Source of the DNA: Thermoanaerobaculaceae bacterium | Lineage (GTDB): Bacteria; Acidobacteriota; Thermoanaerobaculia; Thermoanaerobaculales; Thermoanaerobaculaceae | NCBI GenBank assembly: GCA_013388425.1 | Contig: JACADV010000023.1 | Location: 1 to 64,000, forward strand | DNA length: 64,000 nt | Direction of reading: 5' to 3' | Shown here: positions 50,326-59,311 of the stretch, in pieces | How the letters are laid out: every line of letters starts with the position of its first letter | How positions within the stretch are numbered: the stretch's first letter is position 1 | Position numbers and translations under genes: made by a program | The notes under the pieces: generated by a model | The model's input: the letters and a program-made list of their open reading frames with translations, nothing else | Told to the model about the DNA's origin: nothing | Databases searched by the model: none

Positions 50326-51810
50326 GTGAGCGACGATCCACGGCGGCTTGCCCGCCACCATGCCATCGAGCGGTGTCGCGAACGCGGCATCCTCATCCCC
50401 ACCCTGGCCGAACAGCGCGACCCCACGCGCATCCCAGCCGCCGTGGCCGAGGCGCTGCGCGGTCTCGACATGCAGGCCGTCCACCCCGCCAATTTGTTCC
50501 GCATCACCTGGCACAACGACCCGGCCACGGGGGGGTTCGGCGCCGTCAATACCCTGGAAATCCCACCGGAACTTTCCGGCGTACCGGCGCGCATCGTGGG
50601 ACTGGTGGGCAAACACTTTCCCACCGGCGCCCACAAGGTGGGGGCGGCGTTCGGGTGCCTGGTACCCCGGCTGGTGGCGGGGGAGTTCGACCCCACCGTG
50701 CACAAGGCGGTGTGGCCATCCACCGGCAACTACTGCCGTGGTGGCGCCTTCGACTCGGCCCTCCTGGGGTGTGCGGCCATTGCCATCCTGCCCGAGGAAA
50801 TGAGCCAGGAACGCTTCCGCTGGCTGGAATCGCTGGGCGTCGAGATCATCGCCACGCCGGGGTGCGAGTCCAACGTCAAGGAGATCTTCGACGCCTGCTG
50901 GGAGATCCGTCGCACCCGAGCGGAAGCGGTAATCTTCAACCAGTTCGAGGAGTTCGGCAACTACCTGTGGCACTTTGGCGTCACCGGCCCAGCCGCCGAG
51001 GAGGCGTTTGCGGCCCTGGCGGGCCCGCGCCACCGGCTGGCCGGTTGGGTGGGCGCCACCGGCTCGGCGGGAACGCTGGGGGCGGGGGATTTCTTGAAGC
51101 AGCGCTTCCCCCACTGCACCGTCACCGTCGCCGAGGCGCTCCAGTGCCCCACCCTCCTGGCCTGCGGCTTCGGGGGTCACCGCATCGAGGGGATTGGCGA
51201 CAAGCACGTGCCCTGGATCCACAACGTGCGCACCACGGACCTGGTGGTGGCCATCGACGACGAGGCCACCGTGCGCCTGCTGCGGCTGTTCTGCGAGCCC
51301 GCTGGCCACGAGTTGCTCCTGCGCCGGCGTGTCCCCGAGGCGGTGGTGCGCCAGCTCCCCCTCCTCGGCCTGTCCTCGGCCTGCAACCTCCTGGCGGCCA
51401 TCAAGACTGCCCGCTACCTGGAGCTCGGCGAAGAAGACGTCCTCCTCACCACCTTCACCGACTCCTCCGAGCTGTACCGCACGCGGCTCGTGGAGTTGAC
51501 CGCGACCCGGGGGGCGTACGACGAGCGGCAAGCCGAGATCGACTTCGAGCGCTACCTCCTGGCCACCACCACCGACCACCTGCGGGATCTCTCCTACGCG
51601 GACCGCAAGGCCATCCACAACCTCAAGTACTTCACCTGGGTGGAGCAGCAGGGGAAGACCGTCCAGGAGCTCCAGGCGCTGTGGAGCCCCTCCTTCTGGA
51701 GCGACCTCCAGGCGCAGCTGCCAGCCTGGGACGAGGCCATTGCGGCGTTCAACGCGGCCACCGGCGTGCGGGTGCCGGGCGTGGGTGGGGGGAAGGGGTC
51801 CAGTCGATGA
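50326..51810 (+). CDS. PLP-dependent fold-type II enzyme of the purine cluster
   Basis: A 494-residue enzyme of the tryptophan synthase beta/cysteine synthase fold. The PLP lysine is probably that in FPTGAHKVGAAFG; the phosphate/substrate loop is WPSTGNYCRGG, and GATGSAGTLGAGDF is the Gly-rich phosphate cup. It occupies the place that YgeX/DpaL (2,3-diaminopropionate ammonia-lyase) has in other clusters, but it is about 100 residues longer and lacks YgeX's SFKALGG lysine motif. An elimination yielding pyruvate or another keto acid plus ammonia is the natural guess; it is not proven. GTG at 50326 follows GGGAGG by 8 nt (ATG 50305 lies in the likely -10). It overlaps ygeY (ATGA). Confidence 0.8.
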   Translation: MSDDPRRLARHHAIERCRERGILIPTLAEQRDPTRIPAAVAEALRGLDMQAVHPANLFRITWHNDPATGGFGAVNTLEIPPELSGVPARIVGLVGKHFPTGAHKVGAAFGCLVPRLVAGEFDPTVHKAVWPSTGNYCRGGAFDSALLGCAAIAILPEEMSQERFRWLESLGVEIIATPGCESNVKEIFDACWEIRRTRAEAVIFNQFEEFGNYLWHFGVTGPAAEEAFAALAGPRHRLAGWVGATGSAGTLGAGDFLKQRFPHCTVTVAEALQCPTLLACGFGGHRIEGIGDKHVPWIHNVRTTDLVVAIDDEATVRLLRLFCEPAGHELLLRRRVPEAVVRQLPLLGLSSACNLLAAIKTARYLELGEEDVLLTTFTDSSELYRTRLVELTATRGAYDERQAEIDFERYLLATTTDHLRDLSYADRKAIHNLKYFTWVEQQGKTVQELQALWSPSFWSDLQAQLPAWDEAIAAFNAATGVRVPGVGGGKGSSR

Positions 51811-53060
51811 ACTCAGGACAGGCGGCGTTGCAGGCGGCCCGTGCGCAGGAGCGGGAAATTGTCACCTTCCTGCGCGAGCTCATTGCCATCCCCGCCGAGA
51901 GCGGCCAGGAGCAGGCGCGCTGCCAGCGCGTCAAGGCCGAGTACGAGCGGCTCGGCTTTGCCGACGTGCGCTTCGACGCGCTCGGCTCGGTGGTGGCCCG
52001 GGTGGGTTCCGGGCCGCTTGTCGTCATGATGGACGGGCACATCGACTGCGTGGGCATCGGCGATCCCGCCGCCTGGCCCTTCGACCCCTTTGCGGGCAAG
52101 GTGGAGAGCGGCAGGGTGTACGGCCGCGGGGCGGTGGACGAGCTGCCTGCCATTGCGTGCATGGCGTACGGCGCCCGCATCGCCCAGGAGCGGGGGTGGT
52201 TGGAGGGGGTCACGCTCCTGTTGGTGGCGTCGGTGCTGGAGGAAGCCTGCGACGGCTTGCCCCTCTACCACCTCATCCAGGAGGAGGGGGTGCGGCCCGA
52301 CGTGGTGGTTCTGGGCGAGCCCACCGACCTGGCCGTCTTCCGCGGCCATCGCGGCCGCATGAGCGTGGAGATCCGTACCCGCGGGGTTTCGGCGCATGGA
52401 GCCCACTGCGAGCGCGGGGTGAACGCCGTCTACAAGCTCGCCCCCATCGTCAGCGACATCGAGGCCCTCGCCCCGCACCTGGCTAGCGACCCGTTCCTGG
52501 GCAAGGGCAGCATCACCGTAGCGTGGATCGACTGCACCTCCCCCTCCTTCAACGCGGTGCCGGACTCGGCTCGCCTCGTCCTGGATCGCCGCCTCACCCG
52601 TGGCGAGACGCCCGCCACCGCCCTGGCGCAACTCGAGGCACTGCCGCACCTGGGCGATGCCGAGATCCGCGTCCTGCACTGGGAGGGAACCGCCTGGACG
52701 GGCAAAGCGACGCAGCAGGAGCAGATCTTCCCCACCTGGGTGCTGGAGGAAGAGCACCCGGTCGTACAGGGGGTGGCCAACGCCGCCGCGGCCGTGCTGG
52801 GTCGGCGGCCAGCCATCTCCCGCTGGACCTTTTCCACCAACGGCGTGGCCACCATGGGGCGGCTGGGCATCCCCACGGTGGGCTTCGCCCCGGGCAAGGA
52901 GGAGCTCTCCCACTCCACCAACGAGTGGGTGGCCATCGAGGACTTGCTCCAGGCCACGGCGGTGTACGCCCTGATCCCCTCGGCGCTCAAGGCGACGGGG
53001 GGGGTTGTGGCAGCCGTGAGCCACGGCCGACGGGGCACGAGCGGGCGGCCCCAGGGGTAA
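51807..53060 (+). CDS. ygeY: YgeY-family M20 hydrolase
   Basis: A 417-residue M20/ArgE-type metallohydrolase. MMDGHIDCVGIGD (His, Asp), GRGAVDELPAIA (bridging Asp), LEEACDG (Glu pair), VVLGEPTDL and the late LSHSTNEW (His) are the metal ligands in the usual order, with a dimerisation domain between about 190 and 300 (HRGRMSVEIRTRGVSAHGAH). YgeY is a marker of selenium/purine loci and is thought to deacylate an amino-acid-like intermediate. The ATG overlaps the stop of the PLP gene; ygeW follows after 46 bp. Confidence 0.9.
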   Translation: MNSGQAALQAARAQEREIVTFLRELIAIPAESGQEQARCQRVKAEYERLGFADVRFDALGSVVARVGSGPLVVMMDGHIDCVGIGDPAAWPFDPFAGKVESGRVYGRGAVDELPAIACMAYGARIAQERGWLEGVTLLLVASVLEEACDGLPLYHLIQEEGVRPDVVVLGEPTDLAVFRGHRGRMSVEIRTRGVSAHGAHCERGVNAVYKLAPIVSDIEALAPHLASDPFLGKGSITVAWIDCTSPSFNAVPDSARLVLDRRLTRGETPATALAQLEALPHLGDAEIRVLHWEGTAWTGKATQQEQIFPTWVLEEEHPVVQGVANAAAAVLGRRPAISRWTFSTNGVATMGRLGIPTVGFAPGKEELSHSTNEWVAIEDLLQATAVYALIPSALKATGGVVAAVSHGRRGTSGRPQG

Positions 53061-53106
53061 GATGGGGCCGCAGCCATGCGCCGTGCGGCGACACTGAGGA
53101 GATAGG

Positions 53107-54084
53107 ATGCAGACCAACCTCAAAGGAAAAAACTTCATCACCACGCAGGAGTGGACGGTGGACGAGCTGGAGACCGTCTTCGCCCTGGCCAAGGAGTTGA
53201 AGCTGGCCCGCGCCACCGGCCGAGTAACACCGCTGTTGGCAGGGAAGACGCTGTACATGATCTTCTTCGACTCCTCGACCCGCACCCGCAACTCCTTCGA
53301 GACTGGCATGACGCAGCTGGGCGGCCACGCCATCTACCTCTCCCCCGACAAGATGCAGATTTCGCACGGGGAAAACGCCAAGGACACCGCCTCGGTGCTC
53401 TCCCGCTTTGGCGACGGCATCGCCATCCGCCACTGCGCCTTTGGCGAGGGCAACGCCTACCTGCGCGAGGTGGCCAGGTGGTCGCGGGTGCCGGTCATCA
53501 ACATGCAGTGCGACATCTACCACCCCTGCCAGATCCTCGCCGACTACTTCACCATTCGCGAGAAGTTTGGCGACACCACCCGCGGCCTGAAGCTGGGCAT
53601 GGCGTGGACCTCGGCCCCCAACTACGTGCGCCCCATCTCGGTGCCCCAGAGCGTCATCCTCATGATGCCCCGCTTTGGCATCGACGTGACGCTGGCCTAC
53701 CCCCCGGAGTTCCGGCTCATGCCGGAGATCGAAGCCCAGGCCCGCGCCAACGCGGCCGCCGCCGGGGCGAGGTTCGAAATCGTCCACGAGTTCGAGGAGG
53801 CGTTCCGGGATGCGGATGTGGTCATCCCCAAGTCCTGGGGCCCGCTCCTCCACACCCAGGACCGGGGGGAGGCCCTGGCCCTCATCGAGAAGTACCCCTC
53901 CTGGCGCTGCGAGGCCAAGCACATGGCCCTGGCGAAGCCCCACGCGCTCTACATGCACCCCCTCCCCGCCGACCGGGGTCGCGAGGTCACCGACGAAGTG
54001 ATCGACGGCCCGCACTCGGTGGTCTACGACGAGGCCGAGAACCGGCTGCACGTGCAGAAGGCGCTCATGGCGCTGACGATGTGA
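53107..54084 (+). CDS. ygeW: Carbamoyltransferase, YgeW-type
   Basis: A 325-residue member of the aspartate/ornithine carbamoyltransferase fold. The carbamoyl-phosphate motif is FFDSSTRTRNSFE (SxRTR), followed by QCDIYHPCQILADYF and MHPLPADRGREVTDEV. These resemble N-acetylornithine carbamoyltransferase and the knotted YgeW group more than anabolic OTCase. In the purine cluster YgeW is thought to remove a carbamoyl group from a ureido intermediate phosphorolytically, giving carbamoyl phosphate and thus ATP through carbamate kinase. The ATG follows GAGGAGATAGG. E. coli YgeW is longer (about 396 residues). Confidence 0.85.
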   Translation: MQTNLKGKNFITTQEWTVDELETVFALAKELKLARATGRVTPLLAGKTLYMIFFDSSTRTRNSFETGMTQLGGHAIYLSPDKMQISHGENAKDTASVLSRFGDGIAIRHCAFGEGNAYLREVARWSRVPVINMQCDIYHPCQILADYFTIREKFGDTTRGLKLGMAWTSAPNYVRPISVPQSVILMMPRFGIDVTLAYPPEFRLMPEIEAQARANAAAAGARFEIVHEFEEAFRDADVVIPKSWGPLLHTQDRGEALALIEKYPSWRCEAKHMALAKPHALYMHPLPADRGREVTDEVIDGPHSVVYDEAENRLHVQKALMALTM

Positions 54085-54170
54085 GCGCCCATGGGCGCCA
54101 CGTCCCCCGGCGGTAGGCAGGTCGCGCGGCAAGGCGTCGGGCAGCGCGGGGAGAAGGACGGGTAGGCTCG

Positions 54171-55409
54171 ATGGCCGCGTTCACCTTCCTGTGCAGCGAG
54201 TGCGGTGCCTCCTACCCGGAGGGCGCCGTCCGCTACGTGTGCCCCCGCTGCGCGCGCACTCAGGTGCGGGGCGGGGCCACCCGGGGGGTGCTCCAGCTGG
54301 AGCTGGCATCCCTCCCCACCACCTTCCCCGCCCCAGGGTTTGCCGAACCCTCGGCGCTGGGCGAGTGGCTGCCCCTGGCCTCCCCCGCCTCGCTGCCCCC
54401 CCTCCCGGTGGGCGGCACCCCCCTCCTGCCGGTGCCCCGCCTGCGGGCCGTGCTCCACATGCCGCACCTGTGGGTGAAGGACGATTCCCGTAACCCTTCG
54501 GGCTCCACCAAGGACCGGGCTTCCCTCTTGGTGGTCGCGAAGGCTCGCGAGTACGGGTTCGACACGGTGGCCTGCGCCTCCACCGGCAACGCCGCCTCTG
54601 CCCTCGCCTGCCTCGCCGCCGCCGCTGGTCTCGAGGCCGTCGTCTTCGTACCGGCAGCCGCCCCGCAGGCAAAGCTCGTGCAGATCGCCTCCCTGGGCGC
54701 CCGCCTCGTGCGCGTGGCGGGCAGCTACGACGATGCCTTCGAACTGTGCCTCGCCGCCTGCGAGCGGTTCGGCTGGTACAACCGCAACACTGCCTTCAAC
54801 CCCTTCACCATCGAGGGGAAGAAGACGGTGGCCCTGGAGGTGGCCCAGCAGTTGGCGCCGGAGCCACCCGAGGTGGTGGTAGTGCCGGTGGGCGACGGGG
54901 TGATCCTTGCCGGTCTTGCCAAAGGGTTCGCCGACCTGTGCCGCGCTGGCCTCCTCTCCCGCCACCCCCGCCTCGTGGCCGTGCAACCGGAAGGTTCGGC
55001 CGCCATAGCGCGGGCAGTGCGCAGCGGGGCGGCAAGCGTCGCCCCCCACCCGGGTGCCGCCAGCGTCGCCGACTCCCTGGTGGTGGCAACGCCCCGCAAC
55101 GGCGCCCTGGCCCTGGCCGCCCTACGCAGCTCCGGCGGGGGTGCCGTGACGGTGCGCGATGACGCCATCGTGGCCGCCATCGGCCGCCTCGCGGCGGCCA
55201 CCGGTGTGTTCGCCGAACCGGCGGCGGCGGCGGTGCTGGCGGGGCTGGAGGTGGCCCTCGCCGAGGGGCTGGTCCAGCCCAGCGAGCGCACCGTGCTCCT
55301 GGTCACCGGCTCGGGCCTCAAGGACGTACCGGCAGCAGCCCGCGGCCTGTGCTTGCCAGCGCCTATCCCGCCGGATCTCGAAGCGGTAGCCGCCCTGTTT
55401 GCGGTGTAG
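54171..55409 (+). CDS. Threonine synthase-like PLP enzyme with zinc-ribbon N-terminus
   Basis: A 412-residue protein. The first 25 residues form a small Cys4 zinc ribbon (FLCSECGASYPEGAVRYVCP + RC). The PLP fold-type II core follows with DDSRNPSGSTKDRA (PLP Lys), CASTGNAASALACLAAAAG and PVGDGVILAGLAKGF (Gly-rich cup). This is the architecture of ThrC-like proteins. No hom or thrB gene is near. It is the last gene of the rightward purine operon (86-bp gap after ygeW), so a second lyase or beta-replacing enzyme for a diamino acid intermediate is possible. It could also be the housekeeping ThrC. Confidence 0.82.
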   Translation: MAAFTFLCSECGASYPEGAVRYVCPRCARTQVRGGATRGVLQLELASLPTTFPAPGFAEPSALGEWLPLASPASLPPLPVGGTPLLPVPRLRAVLHMPHLWVKDDSRNPSGSTKDRASLLVVAKAREYGFDTVACASTGNAASALACLAAAAGLEAVVFVPAAAPQAKLVQIASLGARLVRVAGSYDDAFELCLAACERFGWYNRNTAFNPFTIEGKKTVALEVAQQLAPEPPEVVVVPVGDGVILAGLAKGFADLCRAGLLSRHPRLVAVQPEGSAAIARAVRSGAASVAPHPGAASVADSLVVATPRNGALALAALRSSGGGAVTVRDDAIVAAIGRLAAATGVFAEPAAAAVLAGLEVALAEGLVQPSERTVLLVTGSGLKDVPAAARGLCLPAPIPPDLEAVAALFAV

Positions 55410-55414
55410 GCAGG

Positions 55415-55431
55415 AGCAGCGGAGCGCTGCT
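55415..55431 (+). terminator. Short hairpin after the rightward purine operon
   Basis: AGCAGCG (55415-55421), loop GAG, CGCTGCT (55425-55431), 6 bp after the stop of the threonine synthase-like gene and followed by GCCCTTCTC. There is no proper T-run, so termination is uncertain. The remaining 137 bp before the next gene hold nothing I recognise. Confidence 0.4.
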
Positions 55432-55568
55432 GCCCTTCTCGTCCAGCCTACCGTGACAGCGGTGAACGCGGCAGATTGGCCGCGCTGACTCCTGGGCGCT
55501 GCCGGGCTGGCGCTGCGCTCGCCCCCGGCCCAGGGAGTGCCGGGCTCGTCGCTGTCCCACCCAAGCTG

Positions 55569-56498
55569 TCAGACGGACAGCTCGCCCTTGTCCACACTCG
55601 CCCCTTGCTCCGAGAGAGCGGCGAGGAAACTCGCGCCGTCGGCGGGGGTCACGAAGACGCGCTGCTGCCCCGCCACGAGCACACCCTCCCGCAACGAGGT
55701 GGCGTACACCTTGGTGGCGACCCCATCCAGGCGGAACGATCCCGTGTAGTAGCCGGGGAAGGCACTTCCCATCACCTTGAAACACCGCCCGGGCCGGATC
55801 GGGCGGGCCGTCGCCCCCGCCACGGCAACGCGCCGCCGTCCGAACACCGTGCGCACCTCGAGCCAACCTCCCCCCACTGCGTAGCGGAGCTTGGCCGGCG
55901 CCACCAAGAAGAGCAGCGGCAGCACCAAGAGCGCCGGTAGCGGCAGGAGGACCAGGAGCTTCAGCCCCAACCATACTCCGTCCGCCGGTACCGCTTTAGG
56001 GTGGAAGGAGGCGCTTTGACCCTCCGCCCACGCCGCCAGGAACTCGGCCCGGTCCTGGGGGGTGAGGACAACGCGCTCCGGCTCGCCGTGCTGGCGCAGC
56101 AGCACCGCCGAGCGGGAGCAGTTCCCCGCCTGCCACACACTGCCGAGGCCACGGTAGACGAACGTTCCCACGCAGTAGCCGGGCAGGTTCGTGCCCACCC
56201 GCTTGCTACCGGGCGGCAGCTCCACCGCCTCGATCCCCGCCACCTGCTCCCGGGAAAAGTGGCGCTCCCGCACCCACACTCCCCGATCCAGCACCACCGT
56301 CACCCCCTGGGGGCCGGTCCGGTAGGCCACGCGGTGCGGGAGCCACACCGCGGCGGCGCCGATCACCGCGGCCGGCAGGGTGAAGACGATGAGGAGCGTT
56401 CCCAGGAGGATGCGGCTCTTGGCCGGTTGCGGCGCCGGCAGGAACTGCTGCTCCAGCACGAACGACCCGTGGCCCACGGGCACCTCAGCGGACACCAA
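55569..56498 (-). CDS. Membrane protein with PH-like domains, unknown function
   Basis: A 309-residue protein with two hydrophobic regions (about 30-52: ILLGTLLIVFTLPAAVIGAAAVWL, and about 175-200: LKLLVLLPLPALLVLPLLFLV). Each is followed by about 90-110 residues of beta-rich sequence (AYRTGPQGVTVVLDRGVWV, LRYAVGGGWLEVRTVFGRRR) of the kind called 'bacterial PH domain'. Two matching parts (LPGYCVGTFVYRG and FPGYYTGSFRLDG; VVLTPQDRAEFLAAW and VFVTPADGASFLAAL) show an internal duplication. The start is a TTG/GTG at 56498/56495 inside the molybdenum-subunit gene, with a 14-bp overlap, so it is the distal gene of that operon. Function unknown. Confidence 0.65.
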   Translation of the reverse strand: MVSAEVPVGHGSFVLEQQFLPAPQPAKSRILLGTLLIVFTLPAAVIGAAAVWLPHRVAYRTGPQGVTVVLDRGVWVRERHFSREQVAGIEAVELPPGSKRVGTNLPGYCVGTFVYRGLGSVWQAGNCSRSAVLLRQHGEPERVVLTPQDRAEFLAAWAEGQSASFHPKAVPADGVWLGLKLLVLLPLPALLVLPLLFLVAPAKLRYAVGGGWLEVRTVFGRRRVAVAGATARPIRPGRCFKVMGSAFPGYYTGSFRLDGVATKVYATSLREGVLVAGQQRVFVTPADGASFLAALSEQGASVDKGELSV

Positions 56499-58842
56499 CC
56501 CCCTCGTCGGCTGGCTGCTCCCTCAGCCAAGCAAAGGGGTGGCGTTGACCCAGGGCCGCGACGATCACTGGCGGCACGAGCGGCAGCTCGAACAGCTCGA
56601 TGCCCAAGGCGTCGCACACCGCGTTGCGCACCGCGGCCGGCGTGGGGATCAGCGACGGCTCGCCAATCCCCTTACTCCCCCAGGGTCCGCGCCCCGCCGC
56701 CCCTTCGATGGCCTCGATCTCCACGACGGGTGCATCGCTCGCCGTGGGGATTACGTAGTCGGTGAAGCTCGGGTTCTCGAGGCGGCCCTCGCGCACAGCC
56801 AACCGCTCGGAGGTTGCCCACCCCATCCCCTGCACGATGCCGCCGTGGATCTGGCCCTCCAGCGCCGGGCGGTGCAGCACCCGCCCCACGTCGTGGACCG
56901 CCACCACGCGCGCCACCCGCACGAGCCCCAACTCGGCATCCACCACCACCTGCGCCAGGTGGCAGGCCACCGCGTAAAAGTCGTAGGCGCCGCCCTGGCC
57001 GCTCGCCGCATCGAAGCGACGGGGGCGCGAGCGGTACCATCCGGTGGCGATGGCCTCGATGCGCCGTGCCGCCATCTCCGCCGCCACCTGGGCGATCGGC
57101 ACGGCCCGTTCCGGCTCGCCCCGCACCCGGGCGTGCCCTCCCAATAGCTCCACCTGGCGCGGGGGGCAGTGGAGCAGTTCGGCCGCCACGGGATCGAGCC
57201 GGCGGCGCAGGCGCCGCACCGCGTCCAGCACGGCGCGACCCGCCGCCAGCGCCCCCCGCGAGGCCACCGTGGGACCCGAATCCGCCACCGTGGAGGTGTC
57301 CGGCAGGCACACCTCCACCGCCTCCGGGGGCACCCCCAGCGCCTGCGCGGCCACGGTTTGCACGGCCACCAGCAGCCCCTGGCCCATCTCGGTCAACCCC
57401 ACCCGCACCACCACTGAGCCGTCGGGCTGGAGGATGACCACCGCCGAGGAGCGGTCGAGGCGTTGCCCGCCGTGGTGCAAGTTGCAGCCGTACAGCACCA
57501 GGCCGACCCCAGTGCCTACCTTCTCACCGCGGCCAGCTGCCACAGGGGGGGTGGTGGCTGCCAGCTCCACCGCTCGCTCCAGGCACTGGCGGGCCAGTAC
57601 CGGGCGCTCCAGCCTCGTCCCGGTGCAGGTCGTGCGGCGTCGGTCGTCCAGCACGTTGCGCCGACGGAACTCCACCGGGTCGAGGCCCAGCCGGCGGGCG
57701 AGGGCGTCCATCGTGGCTTCGCCAGCCACGCTGACCTGGGGGGCACCGAAGCCGCGGAAAGCGCCACCGAACAGGTTGTTGGTGTACACCACGTGGGTGC
57801 GGACCCGGACCGCCGGCACGTGGTAGGGGCCGATCGCGGAAACGTTGGCGCGCTCCGCCACCACCGTGGAGAGGCCAACGTACGCGCCAGCGTCCATGAA
57901 CGTTTCCACTTCGGCAAAGCACAACTTGCCCGCGCCATTGGCGCCCCAGCGGTGGCGCACCACCATGGCGTGGCGCTTGCTGGAGAGCTGCATGTCCGTT
58001 TCGCGGGAGTACACGAGCCGCACCGGCAAACCCGTGTGCCACGCCAGCAGGGCAGCGCAGGCGGCCGGCTCGGAGGGGTAGTCCTCCTTGCCACCGAACC
58101 CACCCCCCGTGGGGGTCTGGATCACCCGCACCGCGGCCAGCGAAAGGCCCAGCACCCGCGCCACCGCCTGCTGCACGTAAAAGGGACATTGGCACGAGGC
58201 GTACACCGTGACGCGCTGCCTCCCCTCGGGCACGGCCAGGCAACCCTGCGGCTCCAGGTAGGCGTGCTCCTGACCGCCGATACGGTACTCGGCTTCGAAC
58301 ACCACCGTGGCGCGCCGAAAGTGGCGGGCCACGTCGCCGCGCACCACCTGGAACGTGCGGATCAGGTTCCCCCCCTCGTGGACCAGCGGCGCGCCGGGAG
58401 CCAGGGCCGCCACCGGGTCGTGCACGGAGGGGAGGGGATCCAGTTCGACCCGGACCGCCCCCACGGCGGCGGCTGCAGCCTCGCGCGACCGGGCTGCCAC
58501 CAGCGCCAGCCGTTCCCCCACCATGCGCACCCGATCCACGGCCAGGAGCGGCTGATCGGGGAAGATCACGCCGACGGAGTTGGCGCCGGGGACATCGGCA
58601 GCGGTGAGCACCGCCACCACCTCGGGGAGGGAACGGGCAGCGGAGAGCTCCAGCGCGCGCACCCGCGCCGAGGCCCGGTTGCTCGTCACCAGCGCCGCGT
58701 GCAGCATGCCGGGTAGCGACAGGTCCCCCACGTAGCGAGTCTGGCCCAGCACCTTCCCCCAGGCGTCGGGGCGGGGGTGGTGCCCCGTCGGCGGGAGCGC
58801 CTCAGCGCGAGGGAGCCCGGGAGCGCCCTCACTCGGCGCCAT
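56485..58842 (-). CDS. Molybdenum hydroxylase large subunit, purine-type
   Basis: A 785-residue molybdopterin subunit. Cofactor and active-site motifs: TGGGFGGKEDYPSEP, LFGGAFRGFGAPQ (Arg corresponding to the purine-binding Arg of xanthine oxidoreductase), VGLTEMGQGLLVAVQ and GSKGIGEPSLIP (catalytic Glu). The carbon monoxide dehydrogenase signature AYRCSFR is absent, so it is not CoxL despite the same subunit plan. With the two following genes it makes a three-subunit Mo-FeS-FAD hydroxylase for xanthine, hypoxanthine or a related heterocycle. ATG 58842 overlaps the 2Fe-2S gene end by 14 bp. It is unlike the fused enzyme at 33488, which lacks FAD. Confidence 0.88.
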   Translation of the reverse strand: MAPSEGAPGLPRAEALPPTGHHPRPDAWGKVLGQTRYVGDLSLPGMLHAALVTSNRASARVRALELSAARSLPEVVAVLTAADVPGANSVGVIFPDQPLLAVDRVRMVGERLALVAARSREAAAAAVGAVRVELDPLPSVHDPVAALAPGAPLVHEGGNLIRTFQVVRGDVARHFRRATVVFEAEYRIGGQEHAYLEPQGCLAVPEGRQRVTVYASCQCPFYVQQAVARVLGLSLAAVRVIQTPTGGGFGGKEDYPSEPAACAALLAWHTGLPVRLVYSRETDMQLSSKRHAMVVRHRWGANGAGKLCFAEVETFMDAGAYVGLSTVVAERANVSAIGPYHVPAVRVRTHVVYTNNLFGGAFRGFGAPQVSVAGEATMDALARRLGLDPVEFRRRNVLDDRRRTTCTGTRLERPVLARQCLERAVELAATTPPVAAGRGEKVGTGVGLVLYGCNLHHGGQRLDRSSAVVILQPDGSVVVRVGLTEMGQGLLVAVQTVAAQALGVPPEAVEVCLPDTSTVADSGPTVASRGALAAGRAVLDAVRRLRRRLDPVAAELLHCPPRQVELLGGHARVRGEPERAVPIAQVAAEMAARRIEAIATGWYRSRPRRFDAASGQGGAYDFYAVACHLAQVVVDAELGLVRVARVVAVHDVGRVLHRPALEGQIHGGIVQGMGWATSERLAVREGRLENPSFTDYVIPTASDAPVVEIEAIEGAAGRGPWGSKGIGEPSLIPTPAAVRNAVCDALGIELFELPLVPPVIVAALGQRHPFAWLREQPADEGVGVR

Positions 58843-59311
58843 CGGGCGCTCCTCCAGCCCGTTCCAAGGCTTCCAGCACCGTGAGGTAGCCCGTACAGCG
58901 GCAGAGGTTGCCGGAGATGAGGCGCGAGCGCTCCGGTGCTTTACCCACGCCGCGGGCGACAATGGCCGCGCCGGTCACTGCCAATCCCGGCGTGCAGAAA
59001 CCGCACTGCACTCCCCCCGCTTCCACGAGGGCCCGTTGCACGGGGTGGGGCTCGCCAGTGGCGGCCAGGAGACCCTCCACGGTGGTCACCTCGCACCCGT
59101 CGCAGGAGGCCGCCAGCACCAGGCACGAGGTAACCGGCCGACCGTTGAGGAGCACCGTGCAGGCGCCGCACTCCCCGGCCCCACACCCCTCCTTGGTGCC
59201 CGTCAGCCCCGCGTCCTCCCGCAGGAGATCCAGCAGGCGCCGCCCCGGCGGCACCGAGAATTCGCGCAGCTCGCCGTTGAGCCGCAGCCGCACGCGCACC
59301 GGTTCAGCCAC
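58829..59311 (-). CDS. Molybdenum hydroxylase 2Fe-2S subunit
   Basis: A 160-residue protein with two [2Fe-2S] sites: Cys43, 48, 51, 63 (GCGAGECGACT) and Cys103, 106, 137, 139 (QCGFCTPG ... CRCTGY). It carries electrons from the molybdenum centre to FAD. The start is taken as GTG 59311, which overlaps the stop of the FAD subunit by 8 bp; a much longer frame upstream to 59539 is a shadow of that gene. Confidence 0.92.
   Translation of the reverse strand: MAEPVRVRLRLNGELREFSVPPGRRLLDLLREDAGLTGTKEGCGAGECGACTVLLNGRPVTSCLVLAASCDGCEVTTVEGLLAATGEPHPVQRALVEAGGVQCGFCTPGLAVTGAAIVARGVGKAPERSRLISGNLCRCTGYLTVLEALERAGGAPDGAE

Noticed and set aside
50326-51810. Calling the PLP enzyme YgeX/diaminopropionate ammonia-lyase
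   Set aside because: It is about 100 residues longer and its PLP-lysine context (GAHKVGAAFG) is unlike the YgeX motif. Only the position in the cluster supports the name.
49020-53060. A 1346-codon plus-strand open frame
   Set aside because: It merges the antisense of the DPYD-like gene and an off-frame of the PLP gene with the real ygeY, which begins at 51807.
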